From Paraburkholderia phytofirmans PsJN (GTDB lineage Bacteria; Pseudomonadota; Gammaproteobacteria; Burkholderiales; Burkholderiaceae), in assembly GCF_000020125.1 (NCBI RefSeq), contig NC_010676.1, positions 1,488,001-1,552,000 on the forward strand: 64,000 bases of DNA, written 5' to 3'. Positions 53,243 through 63,651 of the stretch are shown here, piece after piece. Positions within the stretch are counted from its first letter, which is position 1. Each line of letters begins with the position of its first letter. The notes under the pieces were generated by a model, which was given only the letters and a program-made list of their open reading frames with translations, was not told the origin of the DNA and made no database searches. The position numbers and the translations under genes are program-made.

Positions 53243-54367
53243 TCAGCGCGCCGGCAAGGTCGCCGCGAAAAAGCGGATCGCCCGGTCAGTTGCCAGCGCA
53301 TGCATCGCATCGCGATTGACGCCCGGTCCATCCTGGCAAATGCCCGCGAGATGCGCGACCACCTCGGGGAGACAGGTGTCCAGAAAGGTGTAGTGCGACG
53401 CGCCGGGCACCATCTCCACGTGCGCATTGGGTAGCAAGCCCGCGATGCGGTGAATGTTGGTGGCCACCGGCGCGGTGACATCGGCTTCGCCCGCGAGCAG
53501 CGAGACGGGAATCGTCACGTCGGCGAACGAGTTGCTATCGAAAGCTTCGCCGAGTGCGGGCGCAATCGCGAACACGGCTTTCACACGCGGATCGCGATAC
53601 GACGCGCCGGACCGTGCGCGTGACGCCTTCGCCTGCGGCGAAAGATCGTCGAGCGTCGAGAGCGCCGCGCCCGATGCGTCATGGATCCGCGCTGCTTCCG
53701 GTGGATGGCAGATCGCGTCGGCCTCGGGCGATGTGCAGAAACGCTCGAACGCCTGCAGATTGGTCCGCGCGCCGGCCAGTTCCAACACCGTATAACCGCC
53801 CAGCGAAAAACCCACCGCGCCGATCCGCTCGCGGTCCACATGCGGGCCGAGCAGCGGATCGGCGAGCACGCCGTCGAGCACTTCGCTCGCGTCGGTGGCG
53901 CGCTCCCACCAGAGCATGAAGCCGTCGCGCGTCATCGGCTCCGCCGCAGTGTTGCCCGGATGATTGGCGCCGGCCACGATATAGCCTTGCGCGGCGATTG
54001 CGGCAGCCAGCCAGTCGAGACTGTCCGCGGTGCCGCCCGTGCCGTGCGAGAGCACGAGCAGTGGATAGCTTGCGCGCGCGGTAGACAGCGGCGCATCGTC
54101 GGCGGCGGCGTGACCGTGAAAGATCGGCTGACCGGGCGCGCCGATCTCGTGCGGCGTCTGTGGCACGGAGGCATCGACCGGATACCAGATGCGCGTCACC
54201 AGCGCCTCGGTTTTCGCGCCACGCCAATTGCGGGCCACGGCGGGATGAAATACACGCATCGTCTCGCCCACATGCAAGCCGGCCTGATCCGCCGACGCGG
54301 CGCCCGCGCAGCACAACGCCGCCGCACACGCCAATCCGGCGATGACGGCACAACTCACACGGAACAT
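53243..54367 (-). CDS. Secreted alpha/beta hydrolase (dienelactone hydrolase/PAF-acetylhydrolase-like)
   Basis: 374 residues from ATG 54367. Sec signal peptide (AVIAGLACAAALCCAGAASA). The nucleophile elbow GFSLGGYT and the catalytic His in ASHYTFLD are visible; LLVLSHGTGGTADSLDWLA holds the oxyanion site. The layout resembles bacterial homologs of platelet-activating-factor acetylhydrolase. It lies two bp after an AraC-type regulator gene on the same strand, which argues that they form one operon. Substrate unknown. Confidence 0.87.
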   Translation of the reverse strand: MFRVSCAVIAGLACAAALCCAGAASADQAGLHVGETMRVFHPAVARNWRGAKTEALVTRIWYPVDASVPQTPHEIGAPGQPIFHGHAAADDAPLSTARASYPLLVLSHGTGGTADSLDWLAAAIAAQGYIVAGANHPGNTAAEPMTRDGFMLWWERATDASEVLDGVLADPLLGPHVDRERIGAVGFSLGGYTVLELAGARTNLQAFERFCTSPEADAICHPPEAARIHDASGAALSTLDDLSPQAKASRARSGASYRDPRVKAVFAIAPALGEAFDSNSFADVTIPVSLLAGEADVTAPVATNIHRIAGLLPNAHVEMVPGASHYTFLDTCLPEVVAHLAGICQDGPGVNRDAMHALATDRAIRFFAATLPAR

Positions 54368-54369
54368 GG

Positions 54370-55263
54370 TCAGTCCTTGCGGATAGGAATCATCAGGTCG
54401 GTCACGCACGTCTGCTGCAGACCGGCAACCAGCGGCAAACGATACAGCTCCAGCGCGGGACGCCGGTCGCGCAGATAACCGCTTTGCGGCAGCCAACCGC
54501 CGTAAAGCGCGCGAAAGGTTGGCGAGATCAGCGCATACGGCCCGATCAGCCGATGCACCGCATACAAGCCGCCTTCGAGCCGCAACGGTTCAACGACATC
54601 GCTCGCTTCGGCTGGCACGTCACGCGGCCCCGCGACAATCGCCGCGCGATAGCTGAAGCTGTCCTTCACCGCGGGATCGCGCACGCAGATACCCACGCGC
54701 TGATCCATCACGGCGTTTTCGTCGCAGCGCAGCATCGTCATGAGCGAGCGAAAGGTCTGGCCGATGGTTGCGACGGGTCCGTCGTGCCGAAGACTGAGCA
54801 CATCGAACGGCGCGATCTCCGTGAGTTCGACGGCAGGCAACGCCGGAGCTGGCGCATTGTTCTTCGACGCGGCGAGTTGCGCGTCCGCCGCCCGGCCCAC
54901 GCATGGCGCGGCCAGACGTTTCTGCCGTGCCTTGAACTCGCTCGGCGAGACGCCGGTGAAGCCGCGAAACGCACGCGCGAAGGCTTGCGGGCTGTTGTAG
55001 CCGGCATCGTGCGCGACCGTGGTGACCGACGCGGCCGCATCGGTCAGCCGTTGCGCCGCTTGCGCAAGCCGCAGACGTTGCACCGTCTCGACGACGCTCT
55101 CGCCCGTCAGCGCCCGGTAGACCCGGTGGAAATGAAACGGCGACAGATGCGCGACCGCGGCGAGGCTCTCCAGCGTGTGGTGAGCGCCGGGTTCGAGCAG
55201 AATTGCCTCGACCACGCGGGCGATCCGTCGGCGGTAATCACGTTCGGTGCTGGGCTTCATCAT
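54370..55263 (-). CDS. AraC-family regulator with GyrI-like effector domain
   Basis: 297 residues from ATG 55263. The N-terminal AraC DNA-binding domain (about 10-120) has HTLESLAAVAHLSPFHFHRVYRALTGES and two helix-turn-helix motifs; NSPQAFARAFRGFTGVSPSEFK closes it. The C-terminal 155 residues are a GyrI-like/BacR effector domain that binds small hydrophobic ligands. It is first in an operon with the secreted hydrolase and probably controls it. The SoxS/Rob family has the same arrangement in Rob. Confidence 0.9.
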   Translation of the reverse strand: MMKPSTERDYRRRIARVVEAILLEPGAHHTLESLAAVAHLSPFHFHRVYRALTGESVVETVQRLRLAQAAQRLTDAAASVTTVAHDAGYNSPQAFARAFRGFTGVSPSEFKARQKRLAAPCVGRAADAQLAASKNNAPAPALPAVELTEIAPFDVLSLRHDGPVATIGQTFRSLMTMLRCDENAVMDQRVGICVRDPAVKDSFSYRAAIVAGPRDVPAEASDVVEPLRLEGGLYAVHRLIGPYALISPTFRALYGGWLPQSGYLRDRRPALELYRLPLVAGLQQTCVTDLMIPIRKD

Positions 55264-55434
55264 GGCGCTAGGATAGCGGCGTCGCGGTCGCAAGACGGTG
55301 CAGAGCTTGCCGAATTTTCAGACGGTGTGTGCGGGTGATGCGGTATGGTGTTTGCCGCTCACGCGGCTATGCAGCGTTCTCGTTGCCGCTCACGCCGGCT
55401 ATCGCAAGCATGCTCATTGCACTTACTGCGCTCA

Positions 55435-56328
55435 TTACGCCCCTTGCACCTCACGGCACAGCGCGATCATCCACGCATGCACCGCGTCCACCGCGGCCGA
55501 GCGCGCCGGTTGCGCCGAGCGCATCAACCAGAGCGGCGCGAGCGCGAAGCCCGGCACTTGCGGCAGGACTTCGACGCGGCCGTTTGTCAACGCGTCGCCG
55601 ACGTCGAGTCGCGACACCATCGCGATGCCCGCTTCCTGCTCCGCAGCGGCTACGAGAAAACGTGGATCGCTGACCGTGAGCGCCCGGCGCGTACGCAAGC
55701 CGCCGCGCTTCAATTCGGGCAGCCACGGCGCCCATTCGGGATGCGCCTCGTGAACCAGCAACGGCGCTTGCGTCAAGACATCGGGAAACGGCGCATCGCG
55801 CAGGCGGCGCGCCGTCAGCGGTCCGCAGATCGCCACGGCCGCTTCTTCCAGCAAGGGCTCGCACACCACTTCCGGCGTTCGGATGGCCTTCGGCGACACG
55901 ACCAGGTCGACATCCACGCGGTCGATCTCGTTGACTTCCTCGCCGGTCACGAGCCAAAGCTCCAGCGTGGGCAACGCCTCGGCGAACGCGCGCATGCGCG
56001 GCATCAGCCAGCCCGACGCGAACTGCGGCGCGCACACGAGAATCACCGAATCCGGATTGCCGTACGGCTCGATCCGATCGCGCCCGTCGGCGAGCGTGGC
56101 GAGCGCCGTCGTCACCGTTTGCGCGTACAGCGTGCCGGCGGCCGTCAGCGCCACGCCACGGCCGATACGGCGAAACAGCGGCTGCCCGGTCCATTCCTCG
56201 AGTTGCTGGATCTGATGGCTGATCGCCGACTGCGTCAGCGCCAGTTCCTGCGCGGCGCGCGTGAAGCTGCCGAGACGCGCGGCGGCGTCGAAGGCGAGCA
56301 AGGCTTGCAAGGGCGGAAGTCTGCGCAT
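55435..56328 (-). CDS. LysR-family regulator, GcvA-like
   Basis: 297 residues from ATG 56328. DNA-binding domain: RRLPPLQALLAFDAAARLGSFTRAAQELALTQSAISHQIQQLEEW, typical of GcvA-type LysR members. The effector domain ends in WLMRSAQPARSAAVDAVHAWM. It is divergent from agmatinase across 191 bp and so is the probable regulator of the speB-polyamine-binding protein operon. Confidence 0.92.
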   Translation of the reverse strand: MRRLPPLQALLAFDAAARLGSFTRAAQELALTQSAISHQIQQLEEWTGQPLFRRIGRGVALTAAGTLYAQTVTTALATLADGRDRIEPYGNPDSVILVCAPQFASGWLMPRMRAFAEALPTLELWLVTGEEVNEIDRVDVDLVVSPKAIRTPEVVCEPLLEEAAVAICGPLTARRLRDAPFPDVLTQAPLLVHEAHPEWAPWLPELKRGGLRTRRALTVSDPRFLVAAAEQEAGIAMVSRLDVGDALTNGRVEVLPQVPGFALAPLWLMRSAQPARSAAVDAVHAWMIALCREVQGA

Positions 56329-56519
56329 CGTCTGGTTGGGGCGAGATATTAGAAATATCGATACTTCCAGCAAGATTCTTCGCTTTTCGCGAGAATTTTT
56401 CCCCGCAATCATAGCGCCAGTTGCCCGTCACGCATAACTCACCGCTACGCGGCCATTCCGCTAGACATGAGAAATATTTGTGCGACGAGCGCCTCATCAA
56501 TCCGACTGGATCGCTCCGT

Positions 56520-57497
56520 ATGACCTCGAATCTGACCCCGCCGAACGCTTACCTCAAAAGCCCTGCCCAGGACGGCGGCCAGCCAGCCGCGCCGACCTAC
56601 GCGGGCGTGCTGTCTTTCATGCGCCGCCCCTACTCGCGCGATCTCACCGGCGTGGACGTCGCCGTCTCCGGCATTCCGCTCGATCTCGCCACGACCTTCC
56701 GCCCCGGCACGCGCTTCGGCCCGGCGGGCGTGCGCGCCGCCTCGGTACAACTGGCGGAACTCGGCGCGTTTCCGTGGGGCGTCGATCCTTTCGATCATCT
56801 GAACGTCGTCGACTACGGCGACTGCTGGTTCGACGCGCACAACCCATTGGGCATTCGCGACGCGATCATCGCGCACGCCCGCGGCATTCTCGCCAGCGGC
56901 GCGCGCATGCTGACGTTCGGCGGCGACCACTACATTACGTATCCGCTGCTGGTCGCGCACGTCGAGAAATATGGCAAGCCGCTGAGCCTGATCCATTTCG
57001 ACGCGCATTGCGACACCTGGCCGGACGATAACCCCGACTCGCTGAACCACGGCACGATGTTCTACAAGGCGATCCGTGAAAGGCTGGTCGATCCCGCGCG
57101 CTCGGTGCAGATCGGCATTCGCACATGGAACGACGACTTCATGGGCGTGCGCATTCTCGATGCGCCGTGGGTCCATCGCAACGGCACGCAAGCCGCCATC
57201 GACGAAGTGCTGTCCATTGTCGGCAACGCGCCTGCTTACCTGACCTTCGACATCGACTGTCTCGACCCGGCGTTCGCGCCCGGCACGGGCACGCCGGTGG
57301 CGGGCGGTTTGAGTTCGGCGCAAGCGTTGGAGATCGTGCGCGCGCTCGGCGCCGTGAACCTGGTGGGCGCGGACGTGGTGGAAGTGTCGCCGCCCTACGA
57401 CCACAGCGACGTAACCGCGCTCGCCGCCGCGCATCTCGCGTCGGACATGCTGTGCCTGATGCGCAATCAGAAGCTGCAACGCCTCACGAATCGATAA
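56520..57497 (+). CDS. speB: Agmatinase (agmatine ureohydrolase)
   Basis: 325 residues from ATG 56520. Ureohydrolase fold with both manganese sites complete: FGGDHYITYP, SLIHFDAHCDTW (three ligands) and LTFDIDCLDPAFAPGTGTP. It converts agmatine to putrescine and urea in polyamine metabolism. It is followed after 41 bp by a polyamine-binding protein gene and preceded by a divergent LysR gene, an inducible agmatine or polyamine unit. A guanidino acid substrate (guanidinobutyrate) cannot be excluded. Confidence 0.9.
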   Translation: MTSNLTPPNAYLKSPAQDGGQPAAPTYAGVLSFMRRPYSRDLTGVDVAVSGIPLDLATTFRPGTRFGPAGVRAASVQLAELGAFPWGVDPFDHLNVVDYGDCWFDAHNPLGIRDAIIAHARGILASGARMLTFGGDHYITYPLLVAHVEKYGKPLSLIHFDAHCDTWPDDNPDSLNHGTMFYKAIRERLVDPARSVQIGIRTWNDDFMGVRILDAPWVHRNGTQAAIDEVLSIVGNAPAYLTFDIDCLDPAFAPGTGTPVAGGLSSAQALEIVRALGAVNLVGADVVEVSPPYDHSDVTALAAAHLASDMLCLMRNQKLQRLTNR

Positions 57498-57538
57498 GCC
57501 CGCGACCCGTTGAACCCTTTCCGACGAGATGACCCACC

Positions 57539-58639
57539 ATGCCTCGCAACACGATAAAACCGCTTCTGGCCGCCTTGCTGCTCGGCGCATTCAGTGCCGC
57601 CTCGCTCGCCGACGAAAAACAGCTCAACCTGTACAACTGGGCTGACTACATCGCGAAAGACACCGTGCCGAACTTCGAAAAAGAGTCCGGCATTCACGTG
57701 CGCTACGACGTGTACGACGGCGACGAAACCTTGCAGGCGAAACTGCTGACCGGCTCGACCGGCTACGACGTGGTAGTGCCGACCTCGAACTTTCTCGCCA
57801 AACAGATCGAAGCCGGCATCTATCAGAAGCTCGACAAATCGAAGCTGCCGAATCTCGCGAACCTCGACCGCAATCTGCTGAAGCTGGTTGCCGACGCGGA
57901 CCCCGGCAATCAGTACGCGGTGCCGTGGGCGTGGGGCACGACGGGGCTCGGCTACAACGTGACCCGCGTGAAGAAGATTCTCGGCAACGAAGCGCCGCTC
58001 GATAACTGGGACATCCTGTTCAAGCCCGAGTACCTGAGCAAGCTGAAGAGTTGCGGCGTCTCCGTGCTCGATGCGCCGTCCGATGTGTTCGCGGTCACGC
58101 TGCACTATCTCGGCCGCGATCCGAACAGCGAGAATCCCGCCGACTATCAGGCCGCGTACGACGCGCTAAAAAAGATCCGCCCGTATATCACGCAATTCAA
58201 CGCGACGAGCTACATCAACGATCTCGCGGGCGACGATATCTGCTTCGCGCTGAGCTGGTCGGGCGATGTCTCGATGGCGAGCCATCGCGCGCGAGAAGCC
58301 GGCAAGAGCTACGAGGTCAAGTACTTCATTCCGGAAGGCGGCGCGCCGGTGTGGTTCGACATGATGGCGATCCCGAAAGATGCGCCGCATCCGGAAGCGG
58401 CGCTCAACTGGATCAACTATATCGAGCGCCCCGAAGTGCACGCGGACATCACCAACACCGTGTTCTATCCGAACGCGGATGCCGCCGCGCGCAAATTCGT
58501 GCGGCCCGAAATTCTCAACGACCCGACCGTGTATCCGCCTGAGCCCGTGCTGAAGACATTGTTTCTGCTCAAGCCTTTGCCCGCGCAGATCAAGCGCCTG
58601 GAAGGCCGCTTGTGGGCGCAGTTGAAATCAGGTTCGTGA
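57539..58639 (+). CDS. Periplasmic polyamine-binding protein (PotF-like)
   Basis: 366 residues with a Sec signal peptide (LLAALLLGAFSAASLAD). Mature start LNLYNWADYIAKDTVPNFEKESG, then YDVVVPTSNFLAKQIEAGIYQ and WSGDVSMASHRA, all typical of the PotD/PotF family that binds putrescine or spermidine. It is in an operon with agmatinase. No potGHI permease genes follow, so the transport partner must be elsewhere. Confidence 0.93.
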   Translation: MPRNTIKPLLAALLLGAFSAASLADEKQLNLYNWADYIAKDTVPNFEKESGIHVRYDVYDGDETLQAKLLTGSTGYDVVVPTSNFLAKQIEAGIYQKLDKSKLPNLANLDRNLLKLVADADPGNQYAVPWAWGTTGLGYNVTRVKKILGNEAPLDNWDILFKPEYLSKLKSCGVSVLDAPSDVFAVTLHYLGRDPNSENPADYQAAYDALKKIRPYITQFNATSYINDLAGDDICFALSWSGDVSMASHRAREAGKSYEVKYFIPEGGAPVWFDMMAIPKDAPHPEAALNWINYIERPEVHADITNTVFYPNADAAARKFVRPEILNDPTVYPPEPVLKTLFLLKPLPAQIKRLEGRLWAQLKSGS

Positions 58640-58666
58640 AGCGTCGTTGAACGAGCCGCGCATTCG

Positions 58667-59599
58667 TCACGATGTACGGCCTTCTTCCGTCAGCAACTCG
58701 ATGCCGTCGAGTTGCGCCGCGCAGGTATCGCGAACGATCCTGACGAAATCGTCGAAATAAGGCCGGCTTGCCAGGCCTTTCCCGGCCACCGCGTACAACT
58801 CGCTCCACAGTCCCTGGGTGCCGACGCGCTTGGCCAGCACATAATCGTGATCGACGTAGTTTTTCACGCCCCAGTTCGGCAGCGCCGCAATCCCGCGGCG
58901 GCTTGCCACCAGTTGCATGATGGCGATGGTCAGTTCCGCCGTGCGCCGTTCGAGTTTGATGCCGGCCGGCTCCAGCACCTGCCGGATCAGATCGATGCGC
59001 GCCTCGGGCACCGGATAGGTAATCAACGTCTCGTCGCGCAGATCTTCAGACGTCACTCGACGCTTGTTGCGCAAGCGGTGTTCATTGGCCATCACCACCA
59101 GAATCTCGAAGCGGAACAGCGGCGCGATATGCAGGCTGCGTCGCGTGGCCGGTTTCGAGCCGATCACCACGTCGGCCTTGCCGTCGCTCAGCAAACGCAC
59201 CGGATCCGCATGGAAGCCCGCGACAAGGTCCACTTCGACTTCCGGCCAGCGCCGGCGGAATTCGTCCATGACCGGCATCAGCCAGTCGAAGCAGGTATGG
59301 CACTCGAGCACGATGCGCAACTCGCCGCGCGTGTCGCCTTTCAGGCGAACAAGATCGCGCTCCGCCGCGCTCACCGCCGCGATCGTTTCGCGGCCGAGCG
59401 CAAGCAGCCGCTCGCCGGCGGCAGTGAACCGCAACCCCTGCCTGGTGCGCTCGAACAGCGACACCTCATAGTGCGCCTCGATATCGCGAATCTGATGCGA
59501 GAGCGCGGACTGGCTCAGATGCACGCGCTCGGCAGCCGCCACCAGTTTGCCCGACTCGGCAATGGCAATCAGCGAACGCAGGTGGCGAAGCTCAAGCAT
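58667..59599 (-). CDS. metR: LysR-family activator of methionine synthesis MetR
   Basis: 310 residues from ATG 59599. The helix-turn-helix part (MLELRHLRSLIAIAESGKLVAAAERVHLSQSALSHQIRDIE) and the effector part with HTCFDWLMPVMDEFRRRWPEVEVDLV are typical of MetR, which uses homocysteine to activate metE and other genes. Divergent, 135 bp, from metE. This gene order is the classical metR-metE arrangement. Confidence 0.93.
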   Translation of the reverse strand: MLELRHLRSLIAIAESGKLVAAAERVHLSQSALSHQIRDIEAHYEVSLFERTRQGLRFTAAGERLLALGRETIAAVSAAERDLVRLKGDTRGELRIVLECHTCFDWLMPVMDEFRRRWPEVEVDLVAGFHADPVRLLSDGKADVVIGSKPATRRSLHIAPLFRFEILVVMANEHRLRNKRRVTSEDLRDETLITYPVPEARIDLIRQVLEPAGIKLERRTAELTIAIMQLVASRRGIAALPNWGVKNYVDHDYVLAKRVGTQGLWSELYAVAGKGLASRPYFDDFVRIVRDTCAAQLDGIELLTEEGRTS

Positions 59600-59634
59600 G
59601 GAATGGCTCCGCATCGAACGAAAAAAGCTTGATA

Positions 59635-59647
59635 TGAATCTGGCTCA
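59635..59647. promoter_or_regulatory. Candidate MetR operator
   Basis: TGAA-TCTGG-CTCA at 59635-59647 matches the MetR consensus TGAA-N5-TTCA with one mismatch, in the short metR-metE gap. A second, weaker match may exist near 59672-59693 (TGAATCA ... TTTCA). Confidence 0.45.
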
Positions 59648-59734
59648 TACATTGGTGAAAACATGTCGCTTGATGAATCATAGCGTGACTTTCACACTGG
59701 GCGCCAATTCACACAACGAACAACAGGACTTCAC

Positions 59735-62029
59735 ATGGCCCGCACGCATATTCCCGGCTTTCCTCGCATCGGCGCGCAGCGCGAACTGAAATTCGCGCAG
59801 GAGTCGTTCTGGCGCGGCGAATCCGACGAACAGTATTTGCTCGGCGTCGCGCGCGAACTGCGCGCCCGTCATTGGCAATTGCAGCAGGATGCCAAACTGG
59901 ACTTCGTCACCGTCGGCGATTTTGCCTACTACGACCAGATGCTCAATCTGAGCGCGCTGCTCGGCGCTTTGCCGCAGCGTTTCGGCTTTGATGCGAAGAC
60001 TTTGTCGCTCGCCCGGTACTACGAGCTCGCGCGCGGCAACGCCGCGCAACCGGCCATGGAAATGACCAAGTGGTTCGACACGAACTACCACTACCTCGTC
60101 CCGGAACTTGGACCGCAGACGACGTTCGACGGCGGCGTCGAGTGGCTGTTCGACGAGATCGATGAAGCGCTCGCGCTGAATCTGCCGGTCAAACCGGTGC
60201 TGATCGGGCCGATCACTTACCTGTGGCTATCGAAGAGCCATGTCGCCGGCTTCGACCGTTTATCGTTGCTGCCGAAGCTCGTGATCCGTTACAGCCGTTT
60301 GCTGGAGAAGCTCAAGCAGCGCGGCATCGAATGGGTGCAACTGGACGAGCCGGCCTTGTGCGTCGATCTGCCCGTTGAATGGCTCGACGCGTTTTCCGCC
60401 GCGTATGACGTGCTCGGCACGTCGGGCGTGAAAGTGCTGCTGGCCACGTACTTCGAAAGTGCTGCAGAACACGCGCCGCGCGTGGCTGTACTGCCGGTTG
60501 CCGGTGTGCATCTCGACCTCGTGCGCGCGCCGCAGCAACTCGACGCTTGGCGCGCTGCCTTGCCTAAGCACGCGGTGTTGTCGGCCGGCGTGATCGATGG
60601 ACGCAATATCTGGCGCGCGGATCTTGGCGAGATTTTCGAATCGCTGCAGGCCCTTCATGCGGAATTCGGCGAACGCTTGTGGGTTTCGTCGTCGTGCTCG
60701 TTGCTGCACGTGCCGGTCTCGCTCGATGCGGAGCAAAAACTCGACGCCGATCTGAAATCCTGGCTCGCCTTCGCCACCGAAAAACTCGGCGAAGTCGCGA
60801 CCCTCGCCCTCGCCTTGCGCGACCCTGCGGCAGCCGAGGCAACACTCGCCGCCGCCGACCGCGCGCTCGACGCGCGCCGCCATTCCAGCACAGTGGTCAA
60901 CGCGCTCGTGCAAAAACGCGTGGCCGCGGTGAGCAGTGCGATGGCCGACCGACAAAGCCCGTTCGCCGAACGCAATCGCCTGCAACGCGAAGCGCTCGGC
61001 CTGCCGCTGCTGCCGACCACCACGATCGGCTCGTTCCCGCAAACGCCCGCGATTCGACAGGCGCGCGCCGCCTACAAGCGCGGCGAACTGCGCGCGCTCG
61101 ACTACCTGCAGCGCATGCGCGCCGAGATCGAGATCGCCGTACGCAAACAGGAAGAGCTGGGCCTCGACGTACTGGTGCACGGCGAAGCCGAACGCAACGA
61201 CATGGTCGAATATTTCGGCGAACAATTGTGGGGCTATGCATTCACGGAAAACGGCTGGGTGCAAAGCTACGGCTCGCGCTGCGTGAAACCGCCGATCATT
61301 TACGGCGACGTGTATCGTCCCGAACCGATGACGGTCGAAACCACACGCTACGCGCAATCGCTCACGCAGCGCCTGATGAAAGGCATGCTGACCGGTCCGG
61401 TGACGATGCTGCAATGGTCGTTCGTGCGTGACGACCAGCCGCGCTCGACGACCGCGCTGCAACTCGCACTCGCGATCCGTGACGAGGTGGTGGATCTGGA
61501 AAAGGCCGGCATCCGTATCATCCAGATCGACGAACCGGCTTTCCGCGAAGGGTTGCCGTTGCGTCGCGGCGATTGGGCCGCGTATCTGGAATGGGCCACG
61601 CGCGTGTTCCGCATTTCAGCAGCGGGCGTCGCGGATCAAACGCAGATTCATACGCATATGTGCTATTCGGAGTTCAACGACATTCTGCCGTCGATCGCCG
61701 CGATGGATGCCGACGTGATCACCATCGAGACCTCGCGCTCGGCGATGGAACTGCTCGACGGCTTCGGTGCTTTCGCGTATCCGAACGAAATCGGCCCGGG
61801 CGTTTACGATATCCACTCTCCGCGCGTGCCGGATGCGCAAGCCATGCAACGTCTGCTGGAACGCGCGTGCGAAGTGATTCCCGCTGAGCGCTTGTGGGTC
61901 AATCCGGATTGCGGGCTGAAGACGCGCGGCTGGCCGGAAACCGAAGCGGCGCTGACCAACATGGTTCGGGCCGCCAAGGCATTGCGTGCGAAGCTGGCGG
62001 CGAAGCAGCCGGATGAAGTGACGGCGTGA
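59735..62029 (+). CDS. metE: Cobalamin-independent methionine synthase
   Basis: 764 residues. Transfers the methyl group of 5-methyltetrahydropteroyl-triglutamate to homocysteine. The N-terminal barrel starts [25 protein letters not shown]. The C-terminal barrel has the zinc-binding set: HMCYSEFND (His, Cys), ETSRS and [10 protein letters not shown] (Cys). [14 protein letters not shown] is the conserved Asp-Glu. It is activated by the divergent MetR. Although cobalamin genes lie next door, no B12 riboswitch fits in the short leader. Confidence 0.96.
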   Translation: MARTHIPGFPRIGAQRELKFAQESFWRGESDEQYLLGVARELRARHWQLQQDAKLDFVTVGDFAYYDQMLNLSALLGALPQRFGFDAKTLSLARYYELARGNAAQPAMEMTKWFDTNYHYLVPELGPQTTFDGGVEWLFDEIDEALALNLPVKPVLIGPITYLWLSKSHVAGFDRLSLLPKLVIRYSRLLEKLKQRGIEWVQLDEPALCVDLPVEWLDAFSAAYDVLGTSGVKVLLATYFESAAEHAPRVAVLPVAGVHLDLVRAPQQLDAWRAALPKHAVLSAGVIDGRNIWRADLGEIFESLQALHAEFGERLWVSSSCSLLHVPVSLDAEQKLDADLKSWLAFATEKLGEVATLALALRDPAAAEATLAAADRALDARRHSSTVVNALVQKRVAAVSSAMADRQSPFAERNRLQREALGLPLLPTTTIGSFPQTPAIRQARAAYKRGELRALDYLQRMRAEIEIAVRKQEELGLDVLVHGEAERNDMVEYFGEQLWGYAFTENGWVQSYGSRCVKPPIIYGDVYRPEPMTVETTRYAQSLTQRLMKGMLTGPVTMLQWSFVRDDQPRSTTALQLALAIRDEVVDLEKAGIRIIQIDEPAFREGLPLRRGDWAAYLEWATRVFRISAAGVADQTQIHTHMCYSEFNDILPSIAAMDADVITIETSRSAMELLDGFGAFAYPNEIGPGVYDIHSPRVPDAQAMQRLLERACEVIPAERLWVNPDCGLKTRGWPETEAALTNMVRAAKALRAKLAAKQPDEVTA

Positions 62030-62080
62030 GAGGAGCGGCCGTTGGCCTGATGTTGATCTGGGATTGATCTGTTGCGGATC

Positions 62081-62122
62081 GCTCATCCGCGCACTGTGTC
62101 TGGGTGCGCGGATGAGCTTTTT
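62081..62122 (+). terminator. Rho-independent terminator of metE
   Basis: Perfect 14-bp stem GCTCATCCGCGCAC (62081-62094) and its complement (62104-62117) with a 9-base loop, then TTTTT. It lies 51 bp after the metE stop and close to the end of the convergent cobM gene. Confidence 0.93.
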
Positions 62123-62134
62123 CATACAGGCCGT

Positions 62135-62860
62135 TCAGTCTTTCGCATACAGCGTCGAGTCCGCGAAGCCTTCCGCGGCCAGCACCTGTCCGACCAGAAT
62201 CAACGCGGTCCGCTCGATGGATGTCGATTCAACCTTACTGACAATATCGTCGAGCGTGCCGGTGATCTTCTCCTCGTCGGGCCAACTCGCGCGATAGATC
62301 ACCGCGATCGGACACGCACCGCCATAATGCGGCCGTAATTCATCGACGATGCGCGCAAGGTGCCGCACACCAAGGTGAATCGCCATCGTCGCGCGATGCC
62401 GGGCGAGGTCGGCGAGCTGTTCGCCTTCGGGCATGCTGGTTTTGCTCGCGAATCGCGTGAGAATCAGCGTCTGCGAAATATCCGGCAATGTGAGTTCGCA
62501 ACCCAGCGCCGCCGCGCACGCCGCCGTGGCGGTGACGCCCGGCACGATCTCATAGGGAATCTTCAGTTCGCGCAGTCTGCGGATCTGCTCACCGATCGCG
62601 CCGTACAACGATGGATCGCCGGAATGCACGCGCGCCACGTCCAGACCTTGGTCGTGCGCGGCCGCAAGCAACGCGATGATCTGATCGAGATCGAGTTCGG
62701 CGGTATTGACGACCTGCTGCGCCGCGTGACCTTCGAGCACGGCAGCCGGCACGAGCGAACCCGCGTACAGGATCACCGGACAACTGCGCACGAGGCGCTG
62801 CCCTTTCACCGTGATCAGTTCGGGGTCGCCCGGACCCGCGCCGATAAAAAACACCGTCAT
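62135..62860 (-). CDS. cobM: Precorrin-4 C11-methyltransferase
   Basis: 241 residues. SAM-dependent corrinoid methyltransferase: MTVFFIGAGPGDPELITVKGQRL is the first SAM loop, then VARVHSGDPSLYGAIGEQ, VPGVTATAACAAALG and TLILTRFASKT. It methylates C-11 in the aerobic corrin pathway. It is the last gene of a cbiD-cobK-cobM unit read leftward; the gap to cobK is 62 bp. Confidence 0.94.
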   Translation of the reverse strand: MTVFFIGAGPGDPELITVKGQRLVRSCPVILYAGSLVPAAVLEGHAAQQVVNTAELDLDQIIALLAAAHDQGLDVARVHSGDPSLYGAIGEQIRRLRELKIPYEIVPGVTATAACAAALGCELTLPDISQTLILTRFASKTSMPEGEQLADLARHRATMAIHLGVRHLARIVDELRPHYGGACPIAVIYRASWPDEEKITGTLDDIVSKVESTSIERTALILVGQVLAAEGFADSTLYAKD

Positions 62861-62922
62861 TCACTACTCCATGATTCGTTGAGGCGGCATGGCATGCATG
62901 CGTGATTCGTTCGGGCGCAGGC

Positions 62923-63651
62923 TCAATCGGCGACTTGCAGCGCGTCGAGCAGGTCGGCCACGTTCTCGAATTCCCTCTCTGCAGCCGGCAACTCAGGACG
63001 GCGCAGCATCACGACCGGCAAACCGCGTTCACGCGCGACTTCGAGCTTCGCTTCAGTCGCCTGGCCGCCGCTATTTTTGCTGACTAGCACGTCGAAGGCT
63101 TGCAGCGCGAATAGCGCACGCTCACCTTCGAGCGTGAATGGACCGCGCGCCGCGAGTATCCGCGCACGTGCCGTATCTTCGTGCGCTTCAAGACAACGTA
63201 CGACCCAGAACTGATGCGGTGGGATCTCGTAGAGATGCGCAAGCGGTTCGCGGCCTAGTGTGAAGAGCGGCTTTCTGAACGGCGCCAGCGCATCGGTGAG
63301 TTCGTCCCAGTCGCCGACCATACGCCAATCGTCGCCGGCTTGCGGCTGCCACGCCGGGCGATGCAGTGCCCAATACGGCACGCGTGCGGCGCGGCTCGCC
63401 TGCGCCGCGTTCGCGCTGATTTGCGCGGCATAAGGGTGCGTCGCGTCGATCACGAGATCGATACCTTCATCGACGATGTAGCGCGCCATACCTTCACTGC
63501 CGCCGAAGCCGCCGACGCGCACCGTACACGCCAGATCGTCCGGCACCTTGCCGAGGCCGGCGAGACTATACACGTGCTCAGGGCCGAGTTGCCTCGCGAT
63601 CCGCAGCGCGTCGCCGGTGCCGCCAAGCAGCAGAATCCGCTTCATTTTCAT
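62923..63651 (-). CDS. cobK: Precorrin-6A reductase
   Basis: 242 residues from ATG 63651, which overlaps the upstream cbiD stop by four bases (ATGA 63648-63651); ATG 63645 is an alternative. [19 protein letters not shown] is the NADPH-binding loop and [12 protein letters not shown] the conserved motif of CobK/CbiJ. It reduces precorrin-6A to precorrin-6B. Coupled to cbiD and followed by cobM. Confidence 0.94.
   Translation of the reverse strand: MKMKRILLLGGTGDALRIARQLGPEHVYSLAGLGKVPDDLACTVRVGGFGGSEGMARYIVDEGIDLVIDATHPYAAQISANAAQASRAARVPYWALHRPAWQPQAGDDWRMVGDWDELTDALAPFRKPLFTLGREPLAHLYEIPPHQFWVVRCLEAHEDTARARILAARGPFTLEGERALFALQAFDVLVSKNSGGQATEAKLEVARERGLPVVMLRRPELPAAEREFENVADLLDALQVAD

Noticed and set aside
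59600..59734. Cobalamin riboswitch upstream of metE
   Set aside because: No GCCACTG-type B12 box or enough leader length; metR lies immediately divergent.
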